Translations under genes and position numbers: made by a program
Assembly: GCA_023957245.1 (NCBI GenBank)
Contig: JAMLHJ010000013.1
Location: 1-64,000 of the forward strand
Direction: 5' to 3'
From: Chitinophagales bacterium
Lineage (GTDB): Bacteria > Bacteroidota > Bacteroidia > Chitinophagales > JADIYW01
Length of the DNA stretch: 64,000 nt
Shown: piece after piece, positions 15,734 to 24,755 of the stretch
Numbering within the stretch: position 1 is the stretch's first letter
How the letters are laid out: every line of letters starts with the position of its first letter
The notes under the pieces: generated by a model
What the model was told of the DNA's origin: nothing
What the model saw: only the letters and a program-made list of their open reading frames with translations
The model's database searches: none

Positions 15734-16074
15734 TGAGGGTAAAGTTTTGAATTGTTTTTATGTCTTTTGCTATCTCTCTTTGTTTTTTTATCCAAATTCT
15801 TTTTTAGAGCCTCTGTCAAGTCTATCCCTGTCTGATTGGCTATACAAATAAGGACAAAAAGGACATCTGCAAGTTCATCTGCCAGTTCTTTGGAATTGTC
15901 ACTTTCTTTAAATGATTGATCTCCATACATTCTAGCCATTAATCTAGCAACTTCTCCTACTTCTTCAGTAAGAATAGCCATATTAGTAAGTTCACTAAAA
16001 TATCTTACTCCATTCTCTTTTATCCATTGATCTATAATCGATTGAGCTTCTTCGATTGTCATCTTCATATTCAT
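15730..16074 (-). CDS. MazG-like nucleotide pyrophosphohydrolase
   Basis: The 114-residue protein has the MazG fold signature: metal-binding Glu37, Glu38 and Glu41 in TEEVGEVARL, and Glu67/Asp70 in ELADELADVLFVL. It should hydrolyse a nucleoside triphosphate to the monophosphate and pyrophosphate, as in house-cleaning of aberrant nucleotides. It is a single-domain form of normal length. It heads a two-gene operon with the SRPBCC protein. Either of the first two Met codons could be the start (MNMKM). Confidence 0.88.
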   Translation of the reverse strand: MNMKMTIEEAQSIIDQWIKENGVRYFSELTNMAILTEEVGEVARLMARMYGDQSFKESDNSKELADELADVLFVLICIANQTGIDLTEALKKNLDKKTKRDSKRHKNNSKLYPQ

Positions 16075-16250
16075 ACTGATAAGATACTAATTTCTATATT
16101 ATTTGGCATTTACATAGGATAAAATTAAAGAAATGGAGAAAATCATTTTTTGACAATATGCATTGTATATTAATGCTTCTATTGAATTTACAATCAAATC
16201 AGTTCAATACATTTAGATAAGGAAAAGTATTAACAAATTATCTATTTTTT

Positions 16251-16258
16251 TAATTTTG
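16251..16258 (+). promoter_or_regulatory. Bacteroidetes -7 element TAATTTTG
   Basis: An exact TAnnTTTG lies 18 bases before the ATG at 16277. It overlaps the TTG at 16256 that could otherwise be taken as an upstream start, which supports the later ATG. Confidence 0.5.
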
Positions 16259-16276
16259 TTGCAAATTATTATAAAA

Positions 16277-16771
16277 ATGAAAAAGATATCTGCTTTATTC
16301 ATGGCATTCCTCGTAGTTTTTCAAATGGGATATGCAAATGGTATTTTAAAAAGCTCTACTAGCATTCCTATTAGAAATGTAGAAAGTATTTCTAGTGAAT
16401 CCCAAAATACTGTTTATGAATTTCAAGTTATTAAAGATATTAAAGATTCTCAGGGCAATATAATTATAGCTGAAGGGACTCCAGTATTAGTAGATTTAAA
16501 AGTAAAGAAGAGCAAATCCATTGGCAAGGCTGGTGTTGTAGATATAAAACTAAAAAGTGTTGAAACAATTGATGGAAAAACTGTTGACCTCAAAGGTGGA
16601 ATAGTTATAGAACCTGAAAGTAGTAAAGGTAAAGTTTTAGGCATTGGCTTAGGAGTTGGACTATTACTAACATGGCCTATGCTACTTTATCTAATTAAAA
16701 AAGGAGACAAAGCTGTACTTTCAGAAAATACAACTATTATTGGCAATCCAATCATGGATTACGAATTTTAG
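16277..16771 (+). CDS. Secreted protein of unknown function with C-terminal hydrophobic segment
   Basis: I chose the ATG at 16277 because MKKISALFMAFLVVFQMGYA is a clean signal peptide and the preceding codons overlap the -7 element. The 164-residue product has a beta-rich central part in which charged strands alternate with Gly turns (IIAEGTPVLVDLKVKK, GVVDIKLKSVETIDGKTVDLKG). A Gly-rich hydrophobic segment (KVLGIGLGVGLLLTWPMLLYLI) may span or cap a membrane, followed by GDKAVLSENTTI. The pattern matches uncharacterised Bacteroidetes envelope proteins. I cannot assign a function. Confidence 0.75.
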   Translation: MKKISALFMAFLVVFQMGYANGILKSSTSIPIRNVESISSESQNTVYEFQVIKDIKDSQGNIIIAEGTPVLVDLKVKKSKSIGKAGVVDIKLKSVETIDGKTVDLKGGIVIEPESSKGKVLGIGLGVGLLLTWPMLLYLIKKGDKAVLSENTTIIGNPIMDYEF

Positions 16772-16837
16772 CATTTGTAAGTTGAATTCTGCAAGAATAT
16801 CAGGTGATTTGAAAAAATTTAAGTACTTTAGATATTT

Positions 16838-18103
16838 ATGGCAGTTTTTTTCTTGCTACTGGCACTCTTTATATTTGCTCTTTTTGCGGGAGTAGAGACA
16901 GTATTTACTTCTGGGCGAATCAATACTTATAAGGCTCAGGATTTCAATCAAAGCACGATAAAAATTGCCCAGAAATTTTCACAGAAACCATTAAATCTTC
17001 TTATTTCTTGTTATGGATTGAAATTGGCATCTATCGGAGTCATTGCTTGGATAATCATAGAACAAATACAATTTTTATACGAAAGAGCTTATTCCATTGA
17101 TAGATTGAACCAGACGCTCATCATTTCAGAGATTGTCTTGCTTATCTTTTTGACTATTTTCTTTGAGTTTTTACCTAAAAATTTCTCTCGTTTATATGCA
17201 GAGAGTATTATCCCTGTATTTTCTTCATGGATAATTAAGCTGTTGGACATTTTTTATTTGCCTTCTATGCTTATTGAAAAGATATGCAGAGCTCTTCTAT
17301 TCTCATTAAAGATTGAAAATATCAATACCAGGATAGAATACACCTCTCTCAATTTAGAAAGGTTAATTATTGAGCACCAAAATGCTAATCCAGAAGCAGA
17401 TAATACAAGTGTCGATACAGAGTTGTTTGAGAATGTGTTGTTTTTGAAAAATCTCAAAGTAAGGGAATGTATGATTCCAAGAAATGAAATTTCTTCTATA
17501 GAAATCAATGATGGTATTGACCAGTTGAAAAAAACAATCATTCAAACCTATCACTCAAGAATATTGGTATATGAAGAAACGATAGATAATATAAAAGGAT
17601 ATGTTCACCACTTTGACTTACACAAACAACCTTCTCAGATTGCAGATATTTTGATTCCAATAAAAGTTGTTCCAGAGACAATGCCCATCCAGACATTAAT
17701 GAATATGATGATTGCAGAAAATAAAAGCATTATTTGGGTCGTAAATGAATATGGAGGAACTGCAGGAATTGTGACCTTGGAAGATATCTTAGAAGAAATT
17801 TTTGGAGAAATAGATGATGAATACGACAATAAAAATCTCATTGAAAACCAATTGTCTAAAAATGAGTTTATTTTATCTGGAAGATTAAAGATTGACAGAG
17901 TAAATGAAGAGTATTCTCTCTCAATACCAGAAGGAGATTATGAAACTATCTCAGGACTATTAGTCAATAAAATAGGAAGTATTCCCAAAGAAAATGAAAT
18001 TATCAAAGTTGACAACTATATCTTTAAAGTGTTAAATGTGTCAGAAACCAAGATAGAAACTATCAAATTAACTTTAGAAGAACCAACAAATAATTTACAA
18101 TAA
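16838..18103 (+). CDS. CNNM/CorC-HlyC family membrane protein with CBS domains
   Basis: The 421-residue protein has an N-terminal DUF21/CNNM membrane part (hydrophobic segments within residues 1-140). A CBS pair begins at KVRECMIPRNEISSIE (near residue 207) and continues through the NEYGGTAGIVTLEDILEEIFGEIDDEYD segment. A C-terminal CorC/HlyC domain (about 340-415, GDYETISGLLVNKIGSIP) completes it. These proteins are linked to Mg or other cation handling. GldE, needed for gliding in flavobacteria, has the same architecture, so it could be a GldE-like protein, but nothing in the sequence decides this. It precedes the PpiD-like gene, which has its own promoter. Confidence 0.88.
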   Translation: MAVFFLLLALFIFALFAGVETVFTSGRINTYKAQDFNQSTIKIAQKFSQKPLNLLISCYGLKLASIGVIAWIIIEQIQFLYERAYSIDRLNQTLIISEIVLLIFLTIFFEFLPKNFSRLYAESIIPVFSSWIIKLLDIFYLPSMLIEKICRALLFSLKIENINTRIEYTSLNLERLIIEHQNANPEADNTSVDTELFENVLFLKNLKVRECMIPRNEISSIEINDGIDQLKKTIIQTYHSRILVYEETIDNIKGYVHHFDLHKQPSQIADILIPIKVVPETMPIQTLMNMMIAENKSIIWVVNEYGGTAGIVTLEDILEEIFGEIDDEYDNKNLIENQLSKNEFILSGRLKIDRVNEEYSLSIPEGDYETISGLLVNKIGSIPKENEIIKVDNYIFKVLNVSETKIETIKLTLEEPTNNLQ

Positions 18104-18115
18104 TATATTTTCTTA

Positions 18116-18146
18116 TTTGGTAATCATGTATAACCTATTATTTTTG
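18116..18146 (+). promoter_or_regulatory. Full Bacteroidetes promoter TTTG-N19-TATTTTTG
   Basis: A TTTG at 18116-18119 and a TATTTTTG at 18139-18146 are separated by 19 bases, an exact match to the -33/-7 pair described for Bacteroidetes housekeeping sigma. It sits 32 bases before the PpiD-like gene. Confidence 0.65.
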
Positions 18147-18178
18147 CAATTGATTTTTAAATTATTTTTTAATAAACT

Positions 18179-20290
18179 ATGGCTTTAATCGGAAAAATAC
18201 GCCAAAAAACAGGACTACTTCTTGGTTTTATTGGAGTGTCTATGCTTATCTTTTTAGTTCAAGAAGCTATCAGTTCTCAAAATTTGATGGGAGGTTCTGC
18301 AAAAACTCTTGGAAAAATTAACGGAGAAAAGGTAAGTGCTCAAGATTTTTTTAATGATGTAACTACTTATGAAACTCGATTGAAAACGCTCAATCCCAAT
18401 ATCAGTTTCAATGAGCAGAACTCAATGTATATCAGAGAAGAAGTGTGGAATAACTATGCGGTAAAATATATCTTGGGAGAAACAATAGAGAAACTAGGAT
18501 TGTCTGTGTCTAATGAAGAACTAGCAGAAGCATTCAAAGGAGAAAATATCAACCCTTTGGTCATGAATGTACTAGGTCAATCTTTTGTCAATCCAGAAAC
18601 TGGAGCTTTTGACAAAGCTAAGATGGAACAAGCTCTTAACAATATGGATGCTGTAGATCCTCGTTTGAGAGAAACAGTTATTCAATTAGAACCTCTTGTA
18701 AAGCAAGATAGAGTACGTACTAAATATGCTTCATTGGTAGCTAAATCGGCATATATTCCTACTTTCTTAGCTGAAAGCAAATTGGCTGAAAATAAAATCT
18801 TAAATATCGATGCTCTTTTTGTTCCTTATTCAACTATAGCAGACGATAAAGTCAAAGTTACAGATGAAGAGATAGCTGCATATATCAAAAATCATACTTT
18901 GAAATATAAAAAAGAGGCTAATGTCGTTGTAGATATTGTCACTTTTGATGTGCTTCCTAATACAGCTGATGTTGAAGAAATAACAGCTCAAGTATTGCAA
19001 AATAAAGATGGACTTATTAATACTGATGATGATTCGCTATATATTGCAAGAAGCTCCGTACAAGGAGGTAATATTATCTATCAAACTGCAGAGGAGATTA
19101 AAAACTTCGGGAGAGTAAATGCTGATTCTCTTAGCAATGCGCCTGAAGGTAGTTTTGTCGGTCCATATAAAGAAGACAACAAAATTGTCCTTTCTTATAT
19201 TGCAAGTAGAAAGTTGATTCCTGATAGCGTGAGAGCATCAAGAATAGTTCTTTCTTATAAAAATGCTGAGGATGTTGCAGCTAAAAAGAAATTAGCCGAA
19301 CAAATTGTTCAAGAAGTTAAAAGTGGACAAGCATCATTTGCACAAAAAGCGAGTGAGTTTTCTGATGACCCTTCTGCGAAAAACAATGGTGGAGATTTCG
19401 GATTTGTTGGTCATGGAGTAGCAGATCCTGAATTAAATAAGAGATTGTTTTACGATATGGGAGTAGGTGAAATTGAATCAATTGAAACGCCTAATGGTAT
19501 CTTTATTCTTCAAAAAACAGCTCAAGTCGGTTTAAAACCTGCAACCAGAGTAATTGATTTCACAGGCGACTTGGTAGCTAGCGATGCTACATCAAAAGAT
19601 ATTTATAACAAGGCTAATGAGTTTTGGAATGACTCAAAAAATCCAAAAAGCTTTGATGAAAAAGCAAAAGCTGAAAAGACTTTAAAAGATATTACTGTTT
19701 TTGCTAAAGATATCAATGTGGGTGGTCTTGAAGGAACTCGCCCTGTAGTTGCATGGGCATTTAAAGATGGTAAAGCTGGAGATGTAAATTTCTTTGATCT
19801 TTCAGATAAATACGTAGTTGTCAAAATCGATGCTAAAAATGAAAAAGGTTTAGCAAGTGTCAGTGATGTAAAAAATGAAGTGACTCCAATTTTAGCGAAT
19901 GAGAAAAAAGCTCAATTGATTCAAAAAAATCTTAGTGACTCCAAAACTGCTGATTTAGCTACATTGGCAACAAAAAGCAATGGTCAAGTATTCAATGGTG
20001 TCATACTCCAAGCTAATAATAATTTTGTTCCTCAATTGGGAATGGAGCCAAAAGTGGTTGGTACAGCTTTGGGTACAAAAGATGGTAAGCAATCTGCAGC
20101 AATTGAAGGTAACAACGGAGTATATGTCGTGAAAACCAATTCTATTGAAGATCTTTCAGGAAATGTCGATGCAAATTTGTTTAAAAATCAATTGTATCGC
20201 CAAAATGCATCTATACTTAATTTTGACAATATCTTCAGTACGATATTGAAGAATGCCAAAATAGATGATAATAGATATATGGTGTACTAA
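18179..20290 (+). CDS. ppiD: PpiD-like periplasmic peptidyl-prolyl isomerase/chaperone
   Basis: The 703-residue protein has a single N-terminal membrane anchor (LLLGFIGVSMLIFLVQEAI, about 13-31), a SurA-like N-terminal chaperone region (35-240), and a parvulin domain at about 350-445. The parvulin domain includes VRASRIVLSY, FAQKASEFSDDPSAKNNGGDFG and IESIETPNGIFILQ. The order and length match PpiD, a membrane-anchored helper of outer-membrane and secreted protein folding. It has a strong promoter and a strong terminator at 20310-20347, so it forms a single-gene transcript. Codon choice is relatively G-rich, consistent with a well-expressed gene. Confidence 0.88.
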   Translation: MALIGKIRQKTGLLLGFIGVSMLIFLVQEAISSQNLMGGSAKTLGKINGEKVSAQDFFNDVTTYETRLKTLNPNISFNEQNSMYIREEVWNNYAVKYILGETIEKLGLSVSNEELAEAFKGENINPLVMNVLGQSFVNPETGAFDKAKMEQALNNMDAVDPRLRETVIQLEPLVKQDRVRTKYASLVAKSAYIPTFLAESKLAENKILNIDALFVPYSTIADDKVKVTDEEIAAYIKNHTLKYKKEANVVVDIVTFDVLPNTADVEEITAQVLQNKDGLINTDDDSLYIARSSVQGGNIIYQTAEEIKNFGRVNADSLSNAPEGSFVGPYKEDNKIVLSYIASRKLIPDSVRASRIVLSYKNAEDVAAKKKLAEQIVQEVKSGQASFAQKASEFSDDPSAKNNGGDFGFVGHGVADPELNKRLFYDMGVGEIESIETPNGIFILQKTAQVGLKPATRVIDFTGDLVASDATSKDIYNKANEFWNDSKNPKSFDEKAKAEKTLKDITVFAKDINVGGLEGTRPVVAWAFKDGKAGDVNFFDLSDKYVVVKIDAKNEKGLASVSDVKNEVTPILANEKKAQLIQKNLSDSKTADLATLATKSNGQVFNGVILQANNNFVPQLGMEPKVVGTALGTKDGKQSAAIEGNNGVYVVKTNSIEDLSGNVDANLFKNQLYRQNASILNFDNIFSTILKNAKIDDNRYMVY

Positions 20291-20309
20291 AATTTATATC
20301 CTTATAAAA

Positions 20310-20347
20310 ACAAAAGCCATTCAAATTGAATGGCTTTTGTTTTTTTA
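20310..20347 (+). terminator. Rho-independent terminator after the PpiD-like gene
   Basis: A 15-base inverted repeat, ACAAAAGCCATTCAA (20310-20324) against TTGAATGGCTTTTGT (20326-20340), is followed by a run of T to 20347. The A-rich left arm also makes it bidirectional in principle. Confidence 0.88.
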
Positions 20348-20449
20348 TATCCTTTAGAAAAACCTTGAATTCAATTATTGAATTTTTAATCAAAAAAGAA
20401 TGACAATAAAAATTGTAAATTTTCAAACAATCTCTTAACTTAATAAAAT

Positions 20450-20956
20450 ATGTCAATCGTAAATAAAGTAGCTCAAAGCGGAATTGTTACTCTGGATTTA
20501 GAAGACCTACATCCTAAGAATGAGATAGTTGAATTTGATTTAAGCGATTATTTATTTAGAGGATTATTGCTTAGAGAAAAAGAGTTCAGAGTTCATTTGA
20601 AAGAATTGGATTGGAGTCAATTTAACGACAAGATTGTGGCGGTATATTGTTCTACAAATGCCATTGTTGCACAGTGGGCGTATATGCTGATTGCCAATTA
20701 TTTGATACAAAATAAAATTCCTTTTTACTTTGGCACAAAAAGTGAAGTGTTTGAATCAGTGCTCAATCAAGCTATTCAGGATATTTCAGTCAGTGATTAT
20801 GTAGATAAAATAGTTGTCGTCAAAGGGTGTGGAAAATATCCCAGTCCAGATGTGGCTTATTTAGAAATTACAAAAAAACTATTGCCTGTTGTCAAATCTT
20901 TGATGTTTGGAGAGCCTTGTTCTACTGTTCCTATTTATAAAAGAAAAGAAAAATGA
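20450..20956 (+). CDS. DUF2480 family protein
   Basis: The 168-residue soluble protein matches the Bacteroidetes-specific DUF2480 pattern: EIVEFDLSDYLFRGLLLREKEFR, then AVYCSTNAIVAQWAYMLI, then the C-terminal GCGKYPSPDVAYLEITKKLLPV and GEPCSTVPIYKR. Function is unknown. The conserved Cys residues near the end could bind metal or be redox-active, but this is speculation. Its stop overlaps the start of the lytic transglycosylase by four bases (ATGA). Confidence 0.82.
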   Translation: MSIVNKVAQSGIVTLDLEDLHPKNEIVEFDLSDYLFRGLLLREKEFRVHLKELDWSQFNDKIVAVYCSTNAIVAQWAYMLIANYLIQNKIPFYFGTKSEVFESVLNQAIQDISVSDYVDKIVVVKGCGKYPSPDVAYLEITKKLLPVVKSLMFGEPCSTVPIYKRKEK

Positions 20957-21882
20957 CAAGAAGTAAAAAGAAGATTTTATTATTTGCCTCTTTAGGCTTA
21001 ATCATAGGTTTTGGAATAGGTTCAGCATTTCAAAATCCAACTCAATATATATCCTTCAATTTAAAAAATGCCAACACCTCTAATGTCAGTTTGGTATCTC
21101 ATGGTGCAGCCCCAAAATTGCCTGTCAAAATAGATTTTGCTGGTGAAGAGACACCTATGAATGATATAGAAGTCAGAGAACGTCTAGATAGAGAGATTGT
21201 GGTCAATTCATTTAGACATAGTAGTACTGTGCTCTTATTGAAACGAGCCAATCAATGGACTCCATTATTGAAACAGATTTTAAAAGGAGAAAATATTCCT
21301 GAAGATTTTATTTATCTCAGTATGGCAGAAAGCGATTTGTCTCAGGTAACTTCACCTTCCAACGCATCTGGGTTTTGGCAGTTTCTCAAACCAACAGCTA
21401 TTCAATACGGATTGATTGTCAATGATGAAGTTGATCAACGTTTTGACATTGAAAAATCTACTTATGCAGCATGTAAATATCTTAAAGATTCATACGACAA
21501 ATTGGGCTCTTGGACGCTTGCTGCTGCTGGTTATAATATGGGCATGACGGGCGTATCTCGACAAGCAACTGAACAAGGAAGCCAAAATTATTATGACTTA
21601 TATCTGAATACAGAGACAAGTAGATACGTTTTCAGAATACTAGCATTAAAAGCTATACATCTTCATCCAGAAGACTTTGGTTATATGGTCGCTTCTGAAG
21701 ATTTATACGAACCATACAAATACAGAGAAATTCAAGTAGATGGAGCTGTAAGCTCTTGGATTTCATTTGCAAAAGAAAATGGGACAAGTTATAAAGAGTT
21801 GAGAAGACATAATCCTTGGATTCGTAGTACTTCCATGAAAAATATCAATAAGAATACTTTTACAGTTAAAATACCAATTTAA
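20953..21882 (+). CDS. Lytic transglycosylase, SLT/MltD-like
   Basis: The 309-residue protein has an N-terminal signal or anchor (ILLFASLGLIIGFGIGSAF). Its SLT domain carries the catalytic Glu126 in YLSMAESDLS, followed by SNASGFWQFLKPTA and AAAGYNMG. It cleaves peptidoglycan glycan chains with formation of 1,6-anhydro ends. The C-terminal region (YREIQVDGAVSSWISFAKENGTSYKELRRHNPWI) resembles the linker before LysM repeats in MltD, but no complete LysM follows. It is coupled to the DUF2480 gene. The 3' end overlaps the convergent gmhB-like gene by 17 bases. Confidence 0.9.
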   Translation: MTRSKKKILLFASLGLIIGFGIGSAFQNPTQYISFNLKNANTSNVSLVSHGAAPKLPVKIDFAGEETPMNDIEVRERLDREIVVNSFRHSSTVLLLKRANQWTPLLKQILKGENIPEDFIYLSMAESDLSQVTSPSNASGFWQFLKPTAIQYGLIVNDEVDQRFDIEKSTYAACKYLKDSYDKLGSWTLAAAGYNMGMTGVSRQATEQGSQNYYDLYLNTETSRYVFRILALKAIHLHPEDFGYMVASEDLYEPYKYREIQVDGAVSSWISFAKENGTSYKELRRHNPWIRSTSMKNINKNTFTVKIPI

Positions 21883-22402
21883 TGAATTCATTGAAAGATG
21901 AAATATTAATATCTGCACGTTCAGAAAAATATTGATTATTCTTCATCCATATTGTTTTCATTCCCAATCTTTTTCCTAATTCAATATCTGAATCTTTATC
22001 TCCAATGATAAATGATTTACTAAAATCAATGTCTGGAAAATCGTTTTGCGCCTGCAAGGGCATTCCAATATTGGGTTTTCTCAGAATATTATCGGGAGAG
22101 GCTAAATCTGGAGCGAAATAAATAGCATCAATTCTTCCACCTTCAGCTACAATTCTATTTATCATTTGAAGATGAATTTCTGCCAAACCCTCATGCGTAA
22201 GCAATCCCTTTGCAATACATTGTTGATTGGTAATCACTATTATATATTTAAATCGATCTGAAAGCTCTTTAATACAACTTAAAAAACTGGGTATAAATTC
22301 AAATTCATCCCAATTCAAAATATAAGCATCATTGATATTCTTATTGATAACGCCATCTCTATCCAAAAAGAGTGTCCAATTACTATCAAATTCTATTTTC
22401 AT
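21866..22402 (-). CDS. gmhB: D,D-heptose 1,7-bisphosphate phosphatase (HAD family), zinc-site-less variant
   Basis: The 178-residue HAD-IIIA phosphatase has the nucleophile motif DRDGVIN (Asp14, Asp16), ITNQQ (motif II), RKP, and GDKDSDIELGKRLG (motif IV). It should remove the C7 phosphate of heptose 1,7-bisphosphate. Classical GmhB has a Cys/His zinc loop before RKP; here the matching stretch (YFAPDLASPDNILRKPNIGM) has no Cys, so the structural zinc is absent. It is the last gene of the heptose operon and overlaps the nucleotidyltransferase by four bases. Operon context strongly supports the assignment; a related HAD phosphatase is the alternative. Confidence 0.85.
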   Translation of the reverse strand: MKIEFDSNWTLFLDRDGVINKNINDAYILNWDEFEFIPSFLSCIKELSDRFKYIIVITNQQCIAKGLLTHEGLAEIHLQMINRIVAEGGRIDAIYFAPDLASPDNILRKPNIGMPLQAQNDFPDIDFSKSFIIGDKDSDIELGKRLGMKTIWMKNNQYFSERADINISSFNEFIKLVF

Positions 22403-23079
22403 AATAGTTCTATCTTTGCTTTATAGTAATCCTCAGGTATTCCAATATCTATAAAATAATTATCATAAATAGTTGCTCCAATCCTCAATTTGGAAGTGTT
22501 CTTTTCTAAGATTACGCTTTCAAAAGAAAATTTAGTTGGAAGATTTATATTGTCAAAAATAGTTTTTTTAGCATAATAGATTCCTCCATTTATCAAGCCT
22601 TCCTTACATGCTTTCTTTTCATTAAAAGCAACAATCAAATTGTCTTCATTAACATTTACAGTACCATATCTATCAAAGTCATACATCTGCTTTAATGCCA
22701 ATTGAATATCATTTTGCTCATTCTTCAAACTTTGTAAATCAATATCAAAAAAGGTATCTCCATTAAGTATAAAAGTATCTTCATTGATAAATTCCATTGC
22801 TTTTTTTATAGCTCCACCTGTGCCTAATGGTTCATTCTCAATACTGTATTCAATATTGATGTCTAAATATTGATGTCCAAAATAATCAACAATCTTTTCA
22901 TAGAGGTAGCCTACGCTTAGTATGACTTCAGCTACTTCATTTTTCTGCAAATAATTAAAAAGGTAGTGTAAAAATGGTTTATGATGAATTTCTGCCATCG
23001 GCTTAGGAACATCACTCACAACTCCATTAAGCCTTGTTCCCATTCCTCCTGCTAAGATTATTGCGGGTGTATTACACAT
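22399..23079 (-). CDS. hddC: Heptose-1-phosphate guanylyltransferase (HddC-like nucleotidyltransferase)
   Basis: The 226-residue sugar nucleotidyltransferase has an N-terminal AIILAGGMGTRLNGVVSDVPKPM signature and a metal-binding FILNGDTFFDID. Placement between gmhA and gmhB, with an hddA-type kinase in the same operon, indicates transfer of GMP to D-glycero-alpha-D-manno-heptose 1-phosphate to give GDP-heptose. The ADP route would use a bifunctional HldE, which is not seen here. Nucleotide choice (GTP) is inference from context. It lies two bases after the gmhA stop. Confidence 0.85.
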   Translation of the reverse strand: MCNTPAIILAGGMGTRLNGVVSDVPKPMAEIHHKPFLHYLFNYLQKNEVAEVILSVGYLYEKIVDYFGHQYLDINIEYSIENEPLGTGGAIKKAMEFINEDTFILNGDTFFDIDLQSLKNEQNDIQLALKQMYDFDRYGTVNVNEDNLIVAFNEKKACKEGLINGGIYYAKKTIFDNINLPTKFSFESVILEKNTSKLRIGATIYDNYFIDIGIPEDYYKAKIELL

Positions 23080-23081
23080 TA

Positions 23082-23654
23082 TTAGAACAATTGTTTTTCT
23101 ACAAGCTCACAAATAATATGACCAATAGTAATATGACACTCTTGAATCCTAGGTGTATCCATAGAAGGAACATTAATAAGATACTCACAGTATTCTTTCA
23201 TTTTTCCACCTGTTTCTCCAGTAAAACCAATAGTATGCATCCCTCTTTCTTGTGCTACCTTGAGCGCTTCAATAATATTTTGAGAGTTCCCAGATGTCGA
23301 TAATCCTATTAAAACATCGCCTTCCCTGCCTTTTGCTTTCACAATTCTTGAATAAACTTCATTGTATGAATAATCATTTGCCACTGCTGTCAAATAAGAC
23401 GTATTGACATGTAATGCTTCTGCATCTAAAGGCTCTCTATCTTTATAAAATCGACCAGAAAGCTCTGCTGCTAAATGTTGTGCATCTGCTGCTGAACCAC
23501 CATTTCCACAAAACAATACTTTCTTATCATTTTGAAATGCTCTTACAATAACATTTATAACTTTTTCAATCTCAGATAAGAGAACCTTATTATTCAACAC
23601 ATTTTGCTTTGTATGAATTGCAGCTTGTAATATTTCTTGTATTGATGAATCCAT
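23082..23654 (-). CDS. gmhA: Sedoheptulose 7-phosphate isomerase
   Basis: The 190-residue SIS-domain isomerase has VLFCGNGGSAADAQHLAAELSGR (about 45-67), GLSTSGNSQNIIEAL and the C-terminal HITIGHIICELVE. The length matches GmhA. It converts D-sedoheptulose 7-phosphate to D-glycero-D-manno-heptose 7-phosphate, the first committed step of heptose synthesis in the cytoplasm. It lies nine bases after the kinase gene and two bases before the nucleotidyltransferase gene in one operon. Confidence 0.93.
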   Translation of the reverse strand: MDSSIQEILQAAIHTKQNVLNNKVLLSEIEKVINVIVRAFQNDKKVLFCGNGGSAADAQHLAAELSGRFYKDREPLDAEALHVNTSYLTAVANDYSYNEVYSRIVKAKGREGDVLIGLSTSGNSQNIIEALKVAQERGMHTIGFTGETGGKMKEYCEYLINVPSMDTPRIQECHITIGHIICELVEKQLF

Positions 23655-23663
23655 TCCTTCTTT

Positions 23664-24689
23664 TTAATTTATTGTCCAAGTAGTTAGTCCTTCATTGGTA
23701 ATATTATAATCAATGACTTTTCCTCCCAATTTGTTTAATGTCTTTATCAAATTATACTTATAAATATATGGCGCATAGAAAACCATAAAGCCACCTCCTC
23801 CAGCACCAGAAATTTTTCCACCAGTCGCTCCATTTTCTATTGCAATTTTATAAATACTATCAATATTGTCATTAGATATCTTATCTACCATAAGTTTTTT
23901 ATGCTGCCAACCTTCGTGTAAAATTTTCCCAACATCATCAATATTCCCTTTTAAAACTGCTTCTTTCATCAAAACGCTTTGTTGTTTCAGTTGTAACATC
24001 GCATCTATAGATTTTTCATTTTTATTGATAACATTATTGGATTGTTCTTGAATAATTTCAGAAGAAAGTCTTGATGTCTGGGTATAATATAAAACTAGAT
24101 TATGCTCCAATTCTCTAAGATATTCAGATTTTACTCTTAAAGGGTTTACTATAACTTTATTATCATTGTAAAACTCCATATAGTTTACACCTCCAAAAGT
24201 CGCAGCATATTGGTCTTGCTTCCCCCCAGCCATTTTTAAATCTTCTCTCTCAATCTTATACGCTAAGTGAGCAATATCATACTCTCCTAATGGTAATTTT
24301 AACCACTCAACAAAAGCTCCAAGTATAGCAACTACAAGGGTAGATGAAGAACCCAATCCAGAGCCTGGAGGAGCATCAACATAAGTACTCATCTCAAATG
24401 AAAGCTTCTCTTTCACAAAGTCTCGCACAATACGATTATAAACTCCCTTTGCTAAATCCAAATTGCCATCAATAGGTAAAATATCTGCACTACCTAAAAC
24501 TATCTTTTCATTTCGATCAATAGCATTTATTGTAATCTTCCCATCATCTGTTGGATGGATAGTCGCATAAGCATATAAACTGATTGTCACATTTAGTATT
24601 GCTCCACCATATATATCTGAGAATGGAGAAACATCTGTACCTCCTCCTGCCAATCCTATTCTTAAAGGAGCTTTACTTCTAACTATCAT
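23664..24689 (-). CDS. hddA: D-glycero-alpha-D-manno-heptose 7-phosphate kinase (GHMP family)
   Basis: The 341-residue GHMP kinase has the N-terminal RSKAPLRIGLAGGGTDVSPFS, the ATP loop PPGSGLGSSSTLVVAILG (about 106-123) and the C-terminal GGKISGAGGGGFMVFYAP. The sequence and operon neighbours gmhA, hddC and gmhB identify the HddA type that phosphorylates the C1 position. It is the first gene of the four-gene heptose set and lies 66 bases after a glycosyltransferase gene on the same strand. A minus-strand TAAATTTA just before the ATG is a possible -7 element. Confidence 0.9.
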   Translation of the reverse strand: MIVRSKAPLRIGLAGGGTDVSPFSDIYGGAILNVTISLYAYATIHPTDDGKITINAIDRNEKIVLGSADILPIDGNLDLAKGVYNRIVRDFVKEKLSFEMSTYVDAPPGSGLGSSSTLVVAILGAFVEWLKLPLGEYDIAHLAYKIEREDLKMAGGKQDQYAATFGGVNYMEFYNDNKVIVNPLRVKSEYLRELEHNLVLYYTQTSRLSSEIIQEQSNNVINKNEKSIDAMLQLKQQSVLMKEAVLKGNIDDVGKILHEGWQHKKLMVDKISNDNIDSIYKIAIENGATGGKISGAGGGGFMVFYAPYIYKYNLIKTLNKLGGKVIDYNITNEGLTTWTIN

Positions 24690-24755
24690 AATGTAAATTT
24701 ACAATTTATTTTTATGCAATAAATTCAATATAATTTTGATGTATAGTGAACCTAT

